Part shown: piece after piece, positions 18,728-28,201 of the stretch
How the letters are laid out: each line of letters opens with the position of its first letter
Position numbering within the stretch: the first letter of the stretch is position 1
DNA from: Mariniradius saccharolyticus AK6
Lineage (GTDB): Bacteria; Bacteroidota; Bacteroidia; Cytophagales; Cyclobacteriaceae
Length of the DNA: 64,000 nucleotides
Assembly: GCF_000330725.2 (NCBI RefSeq)
Contig: NZ_AMZY02000006.1
Span: forward strand, 186,001 to 250,000
Direction: 5' to 3'
The notes under the pieces: generated by a model
Database searches by the model: none
What the model was told of the DNA's origin: nothing
The model's input: only the letters and a program-made list of their open reading frames with translations
Program-made: the position numbers and the translations under genes

Positions 18728-20008
18728 ATGACTAGAAAGAATTGGATTTTTACAGCTTCAGTGATCTCCCTAGCGGCGGTATTTTCAGTTTATATTTTCC
18801 CAAAAAAGTCTTCTGAACAAGAGATTGTTTCCGAACAACCGCTCCCCGAAATCGTCGAACAAGAAGAGTTGGTATACGGCATCAATGTCAAGGGTTTGGA
18901 TGTGGTCGAAGGCGTGGTCGGAAAAAACCAGACCCTCGCGAGCATATTGGCTCCATTCAATGTGCCCTACCAAATCATCGACGAGATAGCCCGAAAATCC
19001 AAAGATATTTTCGATGTCAGGAAAATCGCCTTCAACAAAAAATTCACCATTCTAACAGACAAAGACAGCTCGCTTGCGCAGTTTTTCATTTATGAACCAA
19101 ATCCGGCAGAGTTTGTGGTTTTCAAGTTGGATGAGGGGGAAGTTTACAAAGAAGAAAGGCCGGTGGAGTGGAGAAAGGTCGAGCTCGGTGGTGAAATCTC
19201 CAGCAATCTCTATGTCAACATGACGGAATTGGGCATCAGCCCGGATTTGATTGACCAGTTTGCTGATCTATACGGCTGGGTAGTAGATTTCCAAAGACTT
19301 CAGAAAGGCGACAAGTTCAAGGTGGTGTTCTCAGAGAAGGTGGTCGAAGGTCAGGTCATCGGCATCGGTGATATCGAAACTGCCTACTTCGAGCACATGG
19401 GCGAACCTTTTCACGCGATTCCTTTCGAGCAAAACGGAGAAAAGTCGTTTTTCGACCAAAATGGGAACAGCTTTAAGAAGGCCTTCCTTAGAGATCCTCT
19501 AAAGTACACCCGCATCAGTTCCCGCTACAACCTCAATCGGTTCCATCCAGTGCAAAAGCGCTACAAAGCACATTTGGGTACAGACTACGCTGCTCCGACC
19601 GGAACTGAAATAAGGTCTGTGGGAGATGGGACGGTAGTCGAAGCAAGGTATACCAGCGCCAATGGAAACTTTGTGAAAATCAAACACAACGGAACCTACA
19701 CTACCCAGTACCTCCATATGTCCAAAATTGCCTCAGGCATGAAACCTGGTGCACGTGTGAAACAAGGACAGGTAATAGGGTTTGTCGGCAGTACAGGTTT
19801 AGCCACGGGCCCACACCTTTGCTTCCGCTTCTGGAAAAATGGGAAGCAGGAGGACTGGTTGAAGGAAAAAATCCCACCTTCAGATCCGATTTCAAAAGAT
19901 AACCGTCTGGCTTTTGACCAGGTCAAGATGGAGAAAATGCAACAAATAGCTGCAATACCTTATTCCAAAGCAGATGGCATTCTTTTGGCAAAGAACAACC
20001 AGAAATAA
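18728..20008 (+). CDS. M23 family metallopeptidase (murein hydrolase) with variant Zn motif
   Basis: A 426-residue envelope protein starting at ATG 18728 (MTRKNWIFTASVISLAAVF); the upstream TTG reading is unlikely. One N-terminal membrane segment or signal is followed by a ~250-residue region with a LysM/OapA-like look (GVVGKNQTLASILAPFNVP). The peptidase domain holds His282-x3-Asp286 (HLGTDYAAP) and His330 (QYLHMS). The last motif is GPHLCFRFW, where the second His of the usual HxH is Cys365. Cysteine can ligate zinc, so activity is possible, probably as a DD-endopeptidase in peptidoglycan growth. It is followed by a strong terminator. Confidence 0.88.
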   Translation: MTRKNWIFTASVISLAAVFSVYIFPKKSSEQEIVSEQPLPEIVEQEELVYGINVKGLDVVEGVVGKNQTLASILAPFNVPYQIIDEIARKSKDIFDVRKIAFNKKFTILTDKDSSLAQFFIYEPNPAEFVVFKLDEGEVYKEERPVEWRKVELGGEISSNLYVNMTELGISPDLIDQFADLYGWVVDFQRLQKGDKFKVVFSEKVVEGQVIGIGDIETAYFEHMGEPFHAIPFEQNGEKSFFDQNGNSFKKAFLRDPLKYTRISSRYNLNRFHPVQKRYKAHLGTDYAAPTGTEIRSVGDGTVVEARYTSANGNFVKIKHNGTYTTQYLHMSKIASGMKPGARVKQGQVIGFVGSTGLATGPHLCFRFWKNGKQEDWLKEKIPPSDPISKDNRLAFDQVKMEKMQQIAAIPYSKADGILLAKNNQK

Positions 20009-20031
20009 AGGAAATTAGATTTTAACTTGAT

Positions 20032-20060
20032 AAGCATTTCGGAAACGGGATGCTTTTTTT
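20032..20060 (+). terminator. rho-independent terminator of the M23 peptidase gene
   Basis: 9-bp stem AAGCATTTC / GGGATGCTT (20032-20040, 20047-20055; two G-T pairs), 6-base loop, then a T7 tract ending at 20060. It starts 24 bases after the stop codon. Confidence 0.8.
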
Positions 20061-20170
20061 GTTCCCCCAAAGCCTGCGGCCTTTTCGGTGAAAAAGTTAA
20101 ATCAAGCGCCAACTTGGGCGTATCCTTTTTTGATGCAGACTTTTTACTTGGATTCATCTTCGTTTGGACA

Positions 20171-20205
20171 TAAAAAAAAGGACCTCCCAGAAGGAGGCCA
20201 TTTTT
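20171..20205. terminator. bidirectional hairpin terminator at the end of the surface operon
   Basis: A GC-rich stem GGACCTCC / GGAGGCC (20180-20199, one bulge) with A8 on the left (T8 on the minus strand) and T5 on the right. It lies 45 bases past the stop of the minus-strand OmpA-protein gene and can stop transcription from either side. Confidence 0.75.
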
Positions 20206-20249
20206 ACTTATCTATCTCGCAAGTTGAAAAAATAAACTCTTACATATCT

Positions 20250-22604
20250 TTAGTTTCCTTTTAGGATCAGTTCCGTCCTTCTGTTTTCCTGATGCATGGC
20301 TTCTGTACAGGCTTTTGTGCCACAATCATGTATCGGTCTCGACTTTCCAAACCATTCATATTTCAGTCTAGATGCATCCACTCCCTGCCTGACCAAATAG
20401 TCCATCACTGCTTTTGCACGCCTTTCCGCCAACTTCATATTGTATGCTTCATTTCCCCTTTGGTCCGTGTGACCTGCCAGGTAAAGTTGGAGATTTTCCT
20501 TCGTTTTCATGACAAAGCTAACGCGATCCAAGTCCGTCTGGTGCTGCGGTCTGATTGCAGCCTTATCGAAATCGAAGTAGATATTCGGAACCGTGATCAA
20601 TTCCTTTGACAACAAATCCGTCAGGGGGCTTAAATCACAAGGATCTTCCAACTCAAATCCACTAGGCAAACTGTACTGCTTGTTCCTGTCCGAGAAAGCC
20701 TCCAAAATCAGCTCGCTGCGACGATTTTGTTGGTGCAGATTTTCCGGACATGGCTTACCATCCCCACAATCATTGACCGGCTGCTCTTCACCAAACCAAG
20801 CAAGCGTTATTCGCTCAGGTGCAATTCCCTTGGCTACAAGGAAATCACTCACAGCCTTAGCCCTTTTCTCGCTCAATCTCTCGTTGTACACGTCCGATGC
20901 ACGAGCATCTGTATGTGATGTCACCTTCAGGTTCAGAAAATCATGCTTCAACATCAGGTCAGCCAATTTTCCCAAGATATCCTCCGCCTGAGTTTTGAGG
21001 TAAGATTTGTCGAGATCGTAATACACGATGTCCGACCAAACCTGCAAACCATAAGGAATCCGCGCCAAACGGTATTCCCGCCGAAGCGTATCACCCTCAA
21101 GTCCGATTGTAGTCAAAGAACTATCCTTGATGGAAAAGAATCCGGGCTTGGAAATTTGAAGCCAAAAATCCTGCTCAGGCTCCAAGTCCGCGGATATTTC
21201 ACCATTGCCCAATCTGCGGGTTTCAACAATTTGTCGGGTATTTGCCTGACCTAACCTAACATCGAGATTCTCTGCAACTATCACCCCGTCACAATCCAAA
21301 ACTTTGGCCAACAAAATTTTGTAAAGGTCCTGAATGAAATAGATATCATCCATACCCAAACCACCTTCCCGATCTGAACTCAAATACCTCTTTCCATCCG
21401 ACGCAACGTAGAAAGCAAAATCATCGCGCGTGGAATTGAAGGGAACACCCAAATTTTGGACATCTGAAAATACTCCCCCGTTCTGGTCTGCACTGAAAAT
21501 ATCCATTCCGCCCACACCCGGATGACCTTTTGAGGAAAAGTAAAGTTTTCCTGCCTTAATAAATGGATGACTTTCGTCTTCCAGGGTGTTAACGCCAGGA
21601 CCCAAATTGACAGGTGATCCAAAATTCAGGTCTTGGTCAAAAGTTACGTAATATAAGTCAAATCCACCAACACCGCCCGCCATATCTGAAGCAAAATAAA
21701 TTCTGCCTGCTTGCTCGTCGACAAAGGGATTTTGTATCCCATTAACCGTGAAGTTGTTTAAGGGAAACGGCCTGCTTCCCGAAATCTGTCCATTGTCTCC
21801 AAGTGTTCCGAAATAGATTTCCGGTTGGATTGTGTATGCCCGTTTCTTTTTGATCTTCCTGACATCCCTAAGTACTGTATAAAAAACCAGGCCCTTACTC
21901 GGCATCGGCGCGAAGTCAGCCACATGCGCAGCATCGGTCAAGTCTGATTGCAGGGTTGTTGCTTCACCATCTTCACTTTGTTGATAGATTTGGAAGAAAG
22001 GACGCTCATTGAAGTTACTTTTATCCCCACTTGGCAAGCTGTTCTTCGCATCTAATCGTATGCCCTTTTTCTGGGTCGGAGTGATGGTCCCACGATCGCT
22101 TGAGAAATACTTCGTGCCACTTTCATCCAATTTCAACCCTTGGTCGGAACCATCTGAGTTTACTCCATCGACAGGAAGCAAGGCCACCCTTGCCGTTCCT
22201 GCTTGGAGCTTTCTGATCAAATCAAAATCCAACTCTGGGAAATCCGCCTCAGTGAATCCAGATTTGGACAAGATATCCTCCACTTCGGAAAGTTTGCCAA
22301 GCTTCAAAGCAGCTTGAAGGTAGGCTGAATAATCGGTCCGCTCGGCCTCAGCGAATGCCACTGTTTTTTCCCACCATTCGAAAGAATTGTTGTAGTCCTG
22401 AATCGTTGTAAATGCCTGGGCCGCATTTTTGGCCGTGGTATATCTTGGTTTTCTTTGATATGCCTGGGTGTACACCTCAGCCGCATGGGCGTAATTTTCA
22501 AGCCCAAGCTGCTTGTCGGCATATTTGAGCAGGCGGTTTTGGCCTAGGACCGGTGAAACCATACAAGTACACAGAAGTGAAAAAATCAGAACGTATTTTT
22601 TCAT
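20250..22604 (-). CDS. TPR / PD40 / double-OmpA cell-envelope protein
   Basis: A 784-residue secreted protein starting MKKYVLIFSLLCTCM; the ATG 12 bases earlier overlaps the porP/sprF gene. Order: signal peptide, N-terminal TPR-like repeats (~25-110), WD40-like PD40 repeats (KYFSSDRG, IYFASDMAGGVGGFDLYY, LYFSSKGHPGVGGMDIFS, YLSSDREGGLGMDDIYF), a carboxypeptidase-like segment, then two OmpA-like domains (~520-635 and ~665-784). Each OmpA domain keeps the peptidoglycan-binding Asp and Arg (SHTDAR...SEKRAKAV; GHTDQRGN...AERRAKAV) and the same Cys-containing insert before HQxNRR. Proteins of this type accompany PorP/SprF in T9SS/gliding operons; most that I know of have a single OmpA domain. Last gene of the operon. 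Confidence 0.88.
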   Translation of the reverse strand: MKKYVLIFSLLCTCMVSPVLGQNRLLKYADKQLGLENYAHAAEVYTQAYQRKPRYTTAKNAAQAFTTIQDYNNSFEWWEKTVAFAEAERTDYSAYLQAALKLGKLSEVEDILSKSGFTEADFPELDFDLIRKLQAGTARVALLPVDGVNSDGSDQGLKLDESGTKYFSSDRGTITPTQKKGIRLDAKNSLPSGDKSNFNERPFFQIYQQSEDGEATTLQSDLTDAAHVADFAPMPSKGLVFYTVLRDVRKIKKKRAYTIQPEIYFGTLGDNGQISGSRPFPLNNFTVNGIQNPFVDEQAGRIYFASDMAGGVGGFDLYYVTFDQDLNFGSPVNLGPGVNTLEDESHPFIKAGKLYFSSKGHPGVGGMDIFSADQNGGVFSDVQNLGVPFNSTRDDFAFYVASDGKRYLSSDREGGLGMDDIYFIQDLYKILLAKVLDCDGVIVAENLDVRLGQANTRQIVETRRLGNGEISADLEPEQDFWLQISKPGFFSIKDSSLTTIGLEGDTLRREYRLARIPYGLQVWSDIVYYDLDKSYLKTQAEDILGKLADLMLKHDFLNLKVTSHTDARASDVYNERLSEKRAKAVSDFLVAKGIAPERITLAWFGEEQPVNDCGDGKPCPENLHQQNRRSELILEAFSDRNKQYSLPSGFELEDPCDLSPLTDLLSKELITVPNIYFDFDKAAIRPQHQTDLDRVSFVMKTKENLQLYLAGHTDQRGNEAYNMKLAERRAKAVMDYLVRQGVDASRLKYEWFGKSRPIHDCGTKACTEAMHQENRRTELILKGN

Positions 22605-22606
22605 GC

Positions 22607-23581
22607 TTAAAACCATCTTGGATTTTTCATTGTCACCTTCCTTGGCGTTAGATAGTACCCTACCGAAAACTCATGGGAATTATTCCTGGCATTTTGGAGT
22701 ACATTGAGGTTTTGGTCGTAGGCATATCCTACCCTTAGACTCTCTGTAGCAAAAACCTCCACAATAAAAGCGATCGCATTTCTTCTACTCAAAGAGCTTT
22801 CCAAATCATCATTTCCGACATGCATATTGGTCCTGTAGGATGCGCCGACCCAGATTCGTTCTGAAAAAAGCACCATGCCGTTTAGGTCGACATTTGTTGG
22901 TGATCCTTTTACTTCCTTGATTAAAAAGGAAGGCTTTATCTGAATCGCATCGGTGATGGGGAAAATCCCGCCGGCAGTCAGAAAGATGTGGAAATCATGC
23001 ATCGAAAGGGCGATATCCTCACGTTCGAGAGCTCTTCTGCCAATCAGGTTGTAAGCGCTCAGACCGCCATAAAAACGATTGTTGTGGAAGAACAAACCCA
23101 TGTTCATGTTGGGGGTAAACATGTTGGTGATTCCTTCGGGAATCAAAATATCACCCTCATCTATTGGATTCATTTTGTCACTGTTGAGCTGGTATTCCGA
23201 AACCCCCGCACTCGCACCGAGTGCCAGATACGAATCGTGACCCGTCTGTATTCGATAGGAATAAGTCAAAAGTCCGGTCGTCGTCCTCGTCGGGCCCAAT
23301 TGGTCTGTCAAGATCGAAGCCCCAAAACCCATCATTCCCTCATTCGCACTCAAGTCCGCCGTGACCGTAAAGGTCTGTGGTGCACCCGGGAAATTCATCC
23401 ATTGCTTTCTGAACGTACTTTGTATGTAGCCTTGGTTTTTGTACCCCGCATATCCTGGGTTGATGTGCAATCCATTGAAGATATACTGGCTGAATTGAGG
23501 CAATTGTTGCGCAGAAGCTGACAAGGCAGTCATCGCCACCACAACCAAGCTGAAGTAAATGTGAATTGCTGATTTTTTCAT
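22607..23581 (-). CDS. PorP/SprF family type IX secretion membrane protein
   Basis: A 324-residue outer-membrane beta-barrel protein with a signal peptide (MTALSASAQ). The N-terminal hallmark QLPQFSQYIFNGLHINPGYA is typical of PorP/SprF, as are the beta-strand pattern and the end SVGYYLTPRK. Family members are needed for secretion or surface anchoring of a neighbouring large adhesin by the T9SS. It lies 12 bases after the giant adhesin gene and 2 bases before the OmpA protein gene, the arrangement expected for an adhesin with a dedicated helper. Confidence 0.93.
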   Translation of the reverse strand: MKKSAIHIYFSLVVVAMTALSASAQQLPQFSQYIFNGLHINPGYAGYKNQGYIQSTFRKQWMNFPGAPQTFTVTADLSANEGMMGFGASILTDQLGPTRTTTGLLTYSYRIQTGHDSYLALGASAGVSEYQLNSDKMNPIDEGDILIPEGITNMFTPNMNMGLFFHNNRFYGGLSAYNLIGRRALEREDIALSMHDFHIFLTAGGIFPITDAIQIKPSFLIKEVKGSPTNVDLNGMVLFSERIWVGASYRTNMHVGNDDLESSLSRRNAIAFIVEVFATESLRVGYAYDQNLNVLQNARNNSHEFSVGYYLTPRKVTMKNPRWF

Positions 23582-23593
23582 CCCCTCTATCGA

Positions 23594-26500
23594 TTAATCT
23601 TTGATGACTTGAATCCAACCCTTGAACTCTTGAACCTGACCATTGCTGTCAGTACCACGTAACACGAAGAAATAGGTCCCTGCTACCAATCCATCAGCCG
23701 TCCAATTGTTGTCGTAGTTTCTTTGCTCGTACACGTGGTCTCCGTACCTGTTGAGGATCACAATCTCGTTGGATGCAAACTTATTCAAGCCTTGGATAAC
23801 AAATCTGTCGTTTTTACCATCATTGTTTGGCGTGATCACATTTGGTATAAAGAACTGTTTCACGGTGTTTACATCTTCAGCGGTATTATCATCCGGATTT
23901 ACATCGTTTTCTTCTGCCTCTACATTTACCCGGTTGACGATTGTATTGGAAGCAGAACCATTAAGCTGATTGGCTTTGACTTTTACATAGATTGTCACGA
24001 TCGCGCTTGCAGGCATTGAAGGTATCGTGTATTTCAATGTCGATCCTGAGAGCTCTTGGTTGACCTGAATTCCGTTCGGATTGCTTTCAAACCTGCTGCT
24101 GACATAGGTCACGCCACCTGGTAGTTTGTCTTCGACGACCACATTGGTTGCGGGCGTTCCGCCGACGTTTCTGACCACGATTTCATATTCAAACTCATCT
24201 CCCTCAAAAATCTCCACACCGTTGGAAGTCTTCGTCACACTCAAGTCCACATCAGAGCTTACCAATCGGAAAGTGATGATCGCGTCGTCGGTATTGGTTG
24301 GATTCAAGGCTTCTGACAGGACATATCTCAGTCGGTATTCCCTTGCCTCGTTGAGGCCAGGAATCAAGCTCAACTCGCCTTTTTCATCCAGAATCAATCC
24401 GAGGATACCATCCAAGTCAACGATCTCAAAGTTGACATCTTCCCAATTGACGGCCTTGCCATCCAATAGGTCATTGGTAAGGATATTACCCAACACGCCT
24501 CCGTACACTACCGGGAATTCACCGAAATTATCATCGTTCGCAATGATTTCTTTTTTACCTGCATTGACAGTCGCTGTGTCGGTATTTTCGACTGTGTCTC
24601 CTTTTGAATCTTCAGCGGTGACAAACACGGTATTCAAAACTGAACCCCTTTCGATATCTTCCAAAGTGACTGTGTAGTTAGTCTGGAAGGTCACGGACTG
24701 TCCAGGTGTTAATTTTTCGATAGGCTCTTCCAAGCCAGTCAAAGGATCCTTGACGAGAACGTTGGTAAGGGTCGTATTTCCCGTATTGGTTACTGTAATT
24801 GTGTAGGTTACAACTTGACCCACCGCTGTGAATTCCGTAACGTTCGCAATTTTTTCCACCGCAATTGCACTATTGAATTCAGCCGGAACTTCCACGCTTC
24901 CTTCTTCTTCGAGCTCTCCTGCTGTAGCAACCGCGACGTTGAGGATGCCGCCGGCATCTATATCAGCTTGGCTGACGGAGTAGGAAGTTATGATGTTGGA
25001 AACTGCACCCGGAGCAAGGCTCACCAAGGTCGTATCCAAATTGGTCAAGGGATCACGCACTACAACATCGAAAAGCGTAACATTACCAGTGTTGGTGATT
25101 GTCAATGTATAGGTGACAAGCTCGCCGACTTGGCTCACTGTGCTCTTGTCCGCTACCTTGACAATGCTGATTCCGGGGTTGGTAACAAAAACCTGTACAT
25201 CGTCATCGGAAGCAGAAACTTCATCGCCATTCACGGTACCCGAAATGGTTGCCACGTTGGTAAAAGAACCTGCGTCAATATCATCCTGTGTCAAAACATG
25301 CTCAGCGGAAAAAGTGGTGCTATCAGTTTCACCTGGACCAAGAATCGCGAGCGGGCCTCCAACGACGGTAACTATAGGGTCAGTCAAAGTGATGTTCTCA
25401 ACTGGTACAGTTCCTGTATTTTTGATAATAAAGGTGTAGGCAATTTTGTCCCCGACGTTGGTCTTTCCATTTTCATCGACATCAACAAGCGAGCCCTTTT
25501 TCTCCAACTCAAGCCCGCAGGTATTTACTGAGATAGTCACGAGAGCCCTTTTTCCAAGGCAGTCAGCAGATGGTCCTTCGGCAACCCAAACTTGGGTTGT
25601 TCCAAGGACAGAACCATCAACAGTGAAGTCTTCCAAGGCCTCTCCACCTGTTTCGGAAGCAAAGAAAAACACGGTGAATGCTTCCTCGCTATCAGCGTTA
25701 CTTGCCGAAATAAGATTCTTGAGTGATGGAATGGTCGCTCCTTGGCAGAAAGTCAAGCCAAATCCTTGTGGAACATTGGGAACTGTATTGACATTGGTCA
25801 CATGCAACCTGAATTCATACACGCAGTTGCTCGAATTTGCTGGGATCGCATAGTAGGTGCCGCTGATTGCAGGGAATGGGTTTTCCTCTGTAATTTCCTG
25901 ATCACGGGTCCGATCTGGTCCTTTAAAGAACCGAACGCCCACAGGGAATGATCTTCTAATTTCACTCAAGGGCACACCAGCTTCGGAATCAACGTTGCAA
26001 AAGTTAAAGTCCCGGAAAAGTTCTGTTTCTGAGCAGTTCTCCAGAACCCACTCTGAAGCTCCGGAGATCTTCACCACGATGGCCTCCTGAATCGGCTCAC
26101 CTGCGCAGGCACCATCCAAGAATCCTTGTGTCAAAGAGATTCCGTCGAAAGACGTTTGGGAAACCCCACCTTTTCCTGAAATCAAGCCATTGACTGAAAC
26201 GAATGGATCGCAATCGACCTCAGATAGTATAAAACAATCTTCCGTTGTCTTGAGGGTGTAGAACAACTTGGCCAAAACTGTATTCAGATCTTCGGCCAAA
26301 GGCAACTCTCCCAATTCCCAAACAATCGCACCTGTTGCTCCCAAGTTTGGATCAAAATAGGGGGCTTTGGCATTTGTCGGTTCAAAATAAATCTCCTGTC
26401 TAGCACTAACAAATGTGGCGGTAAACGGAATCGGAATGATGACTTTACCGTCTTGCACATGCTCCGTTCCCAAATTTTTGATCTCCAGGGAATATGCAAT

Positions 26501-28183
26501 CTCTTGGCCAGGCTGAGCTGTTAGTTCGGTACCTGGAGTTTCGCCATTGATGGCTTCTATTTGGTTGAATCCTTGGATTTCGGGAACATAAGCATCTACA
26601 GCAAAAGCAATGGTGTAGATATTGTAGGTATCCTCGTTGGAACCGTATCTAAAAGTTGTCGAAGTCTGACCATTGGCGATAATGGAGTTATCCGGGTTAG
26701 GCACGTTCCACATCGCAATGTCGATTCCGGTGCTGTTATCCAAAAACGGATTACGTGGATTGTCTACCAAGTTGTTGTTTTCATCCAACACGGGTGTATA
26801 AATGGATGAATTGAAAAAGTTATTTGGGCTGTTAAGTGCATGCTGTAGTCTTACCCATTCGGTATTGGCAGCATTTCTGACTTCGAAGAAATCCCCGCTC
26901 AGTCCCCTATCGCCTTCACCGACCATCACACCAAGCTTAAGGTTCACAGCGCCATTGTCTGCTGCCTGAAAACCACTGATTACAAACTCCTGACTTACCG
27001 GTTCGGCTTCGAAAGTGGGCCTCATATAAGAATAGCCATCAAAAATGGTCACATCCCTCCAGTTCATCTTGGAGTTTTCGTAAACCACGATGATGCCCCA
27101 ATGACCGAAGTATCCAACGGCACCGCCATTGCCTTCCACCAAGGCCAAGTCGGCTACGGTGTATTCGCCGATACCATGTAGTTTGACATATTGTGTAATG
27201 TCCGCATAGCCTGCGTACATTTCTTGGAGCTCATTGACCGGGAAAAGAATTTGATTATTTGAAGCAGAAACTGTGGAATAGGAATCGGCTCCTGGGCCTT
27301 TTATTTTCACTTTTGCTTTATTCAAAGTGACTTTGTTCTCAACGATTGGATAAAATATCCCTTCGACGGTGATTCTGGCAGAAAAATCCTCGGTCTGAAA
27401 ATCAGCGGTCACTCCTTCTGTCCTGGTATTTCTTTGGAACTGATCAATCTTGATGGTCATGCTGCCATCTTGGATCACAATAGGTTCGAAAGTTGAAGTT
27501 CTCAGCGAACCATTGATCGCCGTGGTTTGGTTGGGAATCGAGGTGTAGGAACCTGAAGTACCGACCCTGTACCTTACGGGATTGTTGTTATTATTGGAGA
27601 ATTGAAACTGGTAGGTATCTCCTCCTTTTTTGGAAACAAAGGAGTATCGTGGATATCGGGATCCTTCAGCACCATTTCTATCGATCACCAATGTGTAATG
27701 GGTATTGGGCAAATCGAACGAGTGGTACACCACATGGTCCTGTTTTTCGACTTGGATGGGTTCGCCATCTTTTGTGCTTGCTACCACATCAAAAGTCTGA
27801 CCGATTCCGGGCTTTGCACGGCCCGACCAGTACAATCCCGCATAAATAATCTCTGAGCAGTTTGGATCGGCGCCGTTTTCACGGGAAAACACCAAGGTGG
27901 ACGAAGATGAGTTTACTGTTCTTTCGTCATTGTCCACGTCTACGTAGACCATGGTATTGTTGGAGTTGTCCACCCTGTTTTCATAGTCCAACAAAGTCAT
28001 GCTGGTATTTCCTATGATGGTGAAGTCACCCTTGATCTTAAAAATGTTATTCTGTGGCGCTGGATTGCCAACACGATGCTTGAAAGGAACCCTATTCACT
28101 TGTTGGCCAAAAGCAGCCGAACCAATCACTAGCAGTGCGAAGAAACCGAGTCCTCTGAGGAGATATTTTTGAAGCCTTTTCAT
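23594..28183 (-). CDS. giant T9SS-secreted surface protein with DUF7507/DUF11 repeats and type B sorting domain
   Basis: A 1529-residue exported protein. The signal peptide ends ~residue 27 (LLVIGSAAFGQ). Residues ~30-880 form a large unassigned N-terminal region typical of Bacteroidota gliding-associated proteins (IIYAGLYWSGRAKPG). Residues ~890-1205 are three related repeats of ~105 residues (YTFIIKNTGTVPVENITLTD, YTLTITNTGNVTLFDVVVRD, YTITVTNTGNTTLTNVLVKD). Residues ~1310-1430 form a DUF11 domain (YEIVVRNVGGTPATNVVVED). Residues ~1444-1529 are the gliding-motility/T9SS type B C-terminal domain (FIPNVITPNNDGKNDRF). A SprB-like adhesin or surface filament role is inferred from the adjacent porP/sprF. 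Confidence 0.9.
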   Translation of the reverse strand: MKRLQKYLLRGLGFFALLVIGSAAFGQQVNRVPFKHRVGNPAPQNNIFKIKGDFTIIGNTSMTLLDYENRVDNSNNTMVYVDVDNDERTVNSSSSTLVFSRENGADPNCSEIIYAGLYWSGRAKPGIGQTFDVVASTKDGEPIQVEKQDHVVYHSFDLPNTHYTLVIDRNGAEGSRYPRYSFVSKKGGDTYQFQFSNNNNNPVRYRVGTSGSYTSIPNQTTAINGSLRTSTFEPIVIQDGSMTIKIDQFQRNTRTEGVTADFQTEDFSARITVEGIFYPIVENKVTLNKAKVKIKGPGADSYSTVSASNNQILFPVNELQEMYAGYADITQYVKLHGIGEYTVADLALVEGNGGAVGYFGHWGIIVVYENSKMNWRDVTIFDGYSYMRPTFEAEPVSQEFVISGFQAADNGAVNLKLGVMVGEGDRGLSGDFFEVRNAANTEWVRLQHALNSPNNFFNSSIYTPVLDENNNLVDNPRNPFLDNSTGIDIAMWNVPNPDNSIIANGQTSTTFRYGSNEDTYNIYTIAFAVDAYVPEIQGFNQIEAINGETPGTELTAQPGQEIAYSLEIKNLGTEHVQDGKVIIPIPFTATFVSARQEIYFEPTNAKAPYFDPNLGATGAIVWELGELPLAEDLNTVLAKLFYTLKTTEDCFILSEVDCDPFVSVNGLISGKGGVSQTSFDGISLTQGFLDGACAGEPIQEAIVVKISGASEWVLENCSETELFRDFNFCNVDSEAGVPLSEIRRSFPVGVRFFKGPDRTRDQEITEENPFPAISGTYYAIPANSSNCVYEFRLHVTNVNTVPNVPQGFGLTFCQGATIPSLKNLISASNADSEEAFTVFFFASETGGEALEDFTVDGSVLGTTQVWVAEGPSADCLGKRALVTISVNTCGLELEKKGSLVDVDENGKTNVGDKIAYTFIIKNTGTVPVENITLTDPIVTVVGGPLAILGPGETDSTTFSAEHVLTQDDIDAGSFTNVATISGTVNGDEVSASDDDVQVFVTNPGISIVKVADKSTVSQVGELVTYTLTITNTGNVTLFDVVVRDPLTNLDTTLVSLAPGAVSNIITSYSVSQADIDAGGILNVAVATAGELEEEGSVEVPAEFNSAIAVEKIANVTEFTAVGQVVTYTITVTNTGNTTLTNVLVKDPLTGLEEPIEKLTPGQSVTFQTNYTVTLEDIERGSVLNTVFVTAEDSKGDTVENTDTATVNAGKKEIIANDDNFGEFPVVYGGVLGNILTNDLLDGKAVNWEDVNFEIVDLDGILGLILDEKGELSLIPGLNEAREYRLRYVLSEALNPTNTDDAIITFRLVSSDVDLSVTKTSNGVEIFEGDEFEYEIVVRNVGGTPATNVVVEDKLPGGVTYVSSRFESNPNGIQVNQELSGSTLKYTIPSMPASAIVTIYVKVKANQLNGSASNTIVNRVNVEAEENDVNPDDNTAEDVNTVKQFFIPNVITPNNDGKNDRFVIQGLNKFASNEIVILNRYGDHVYEQRNYDNNWTADGLVAGTYFFVLRGTDSNGQVQEFKGWIQVIKD

Positions 28184-28201
28184 GGGATATCAGTTTTGAG
28201 G

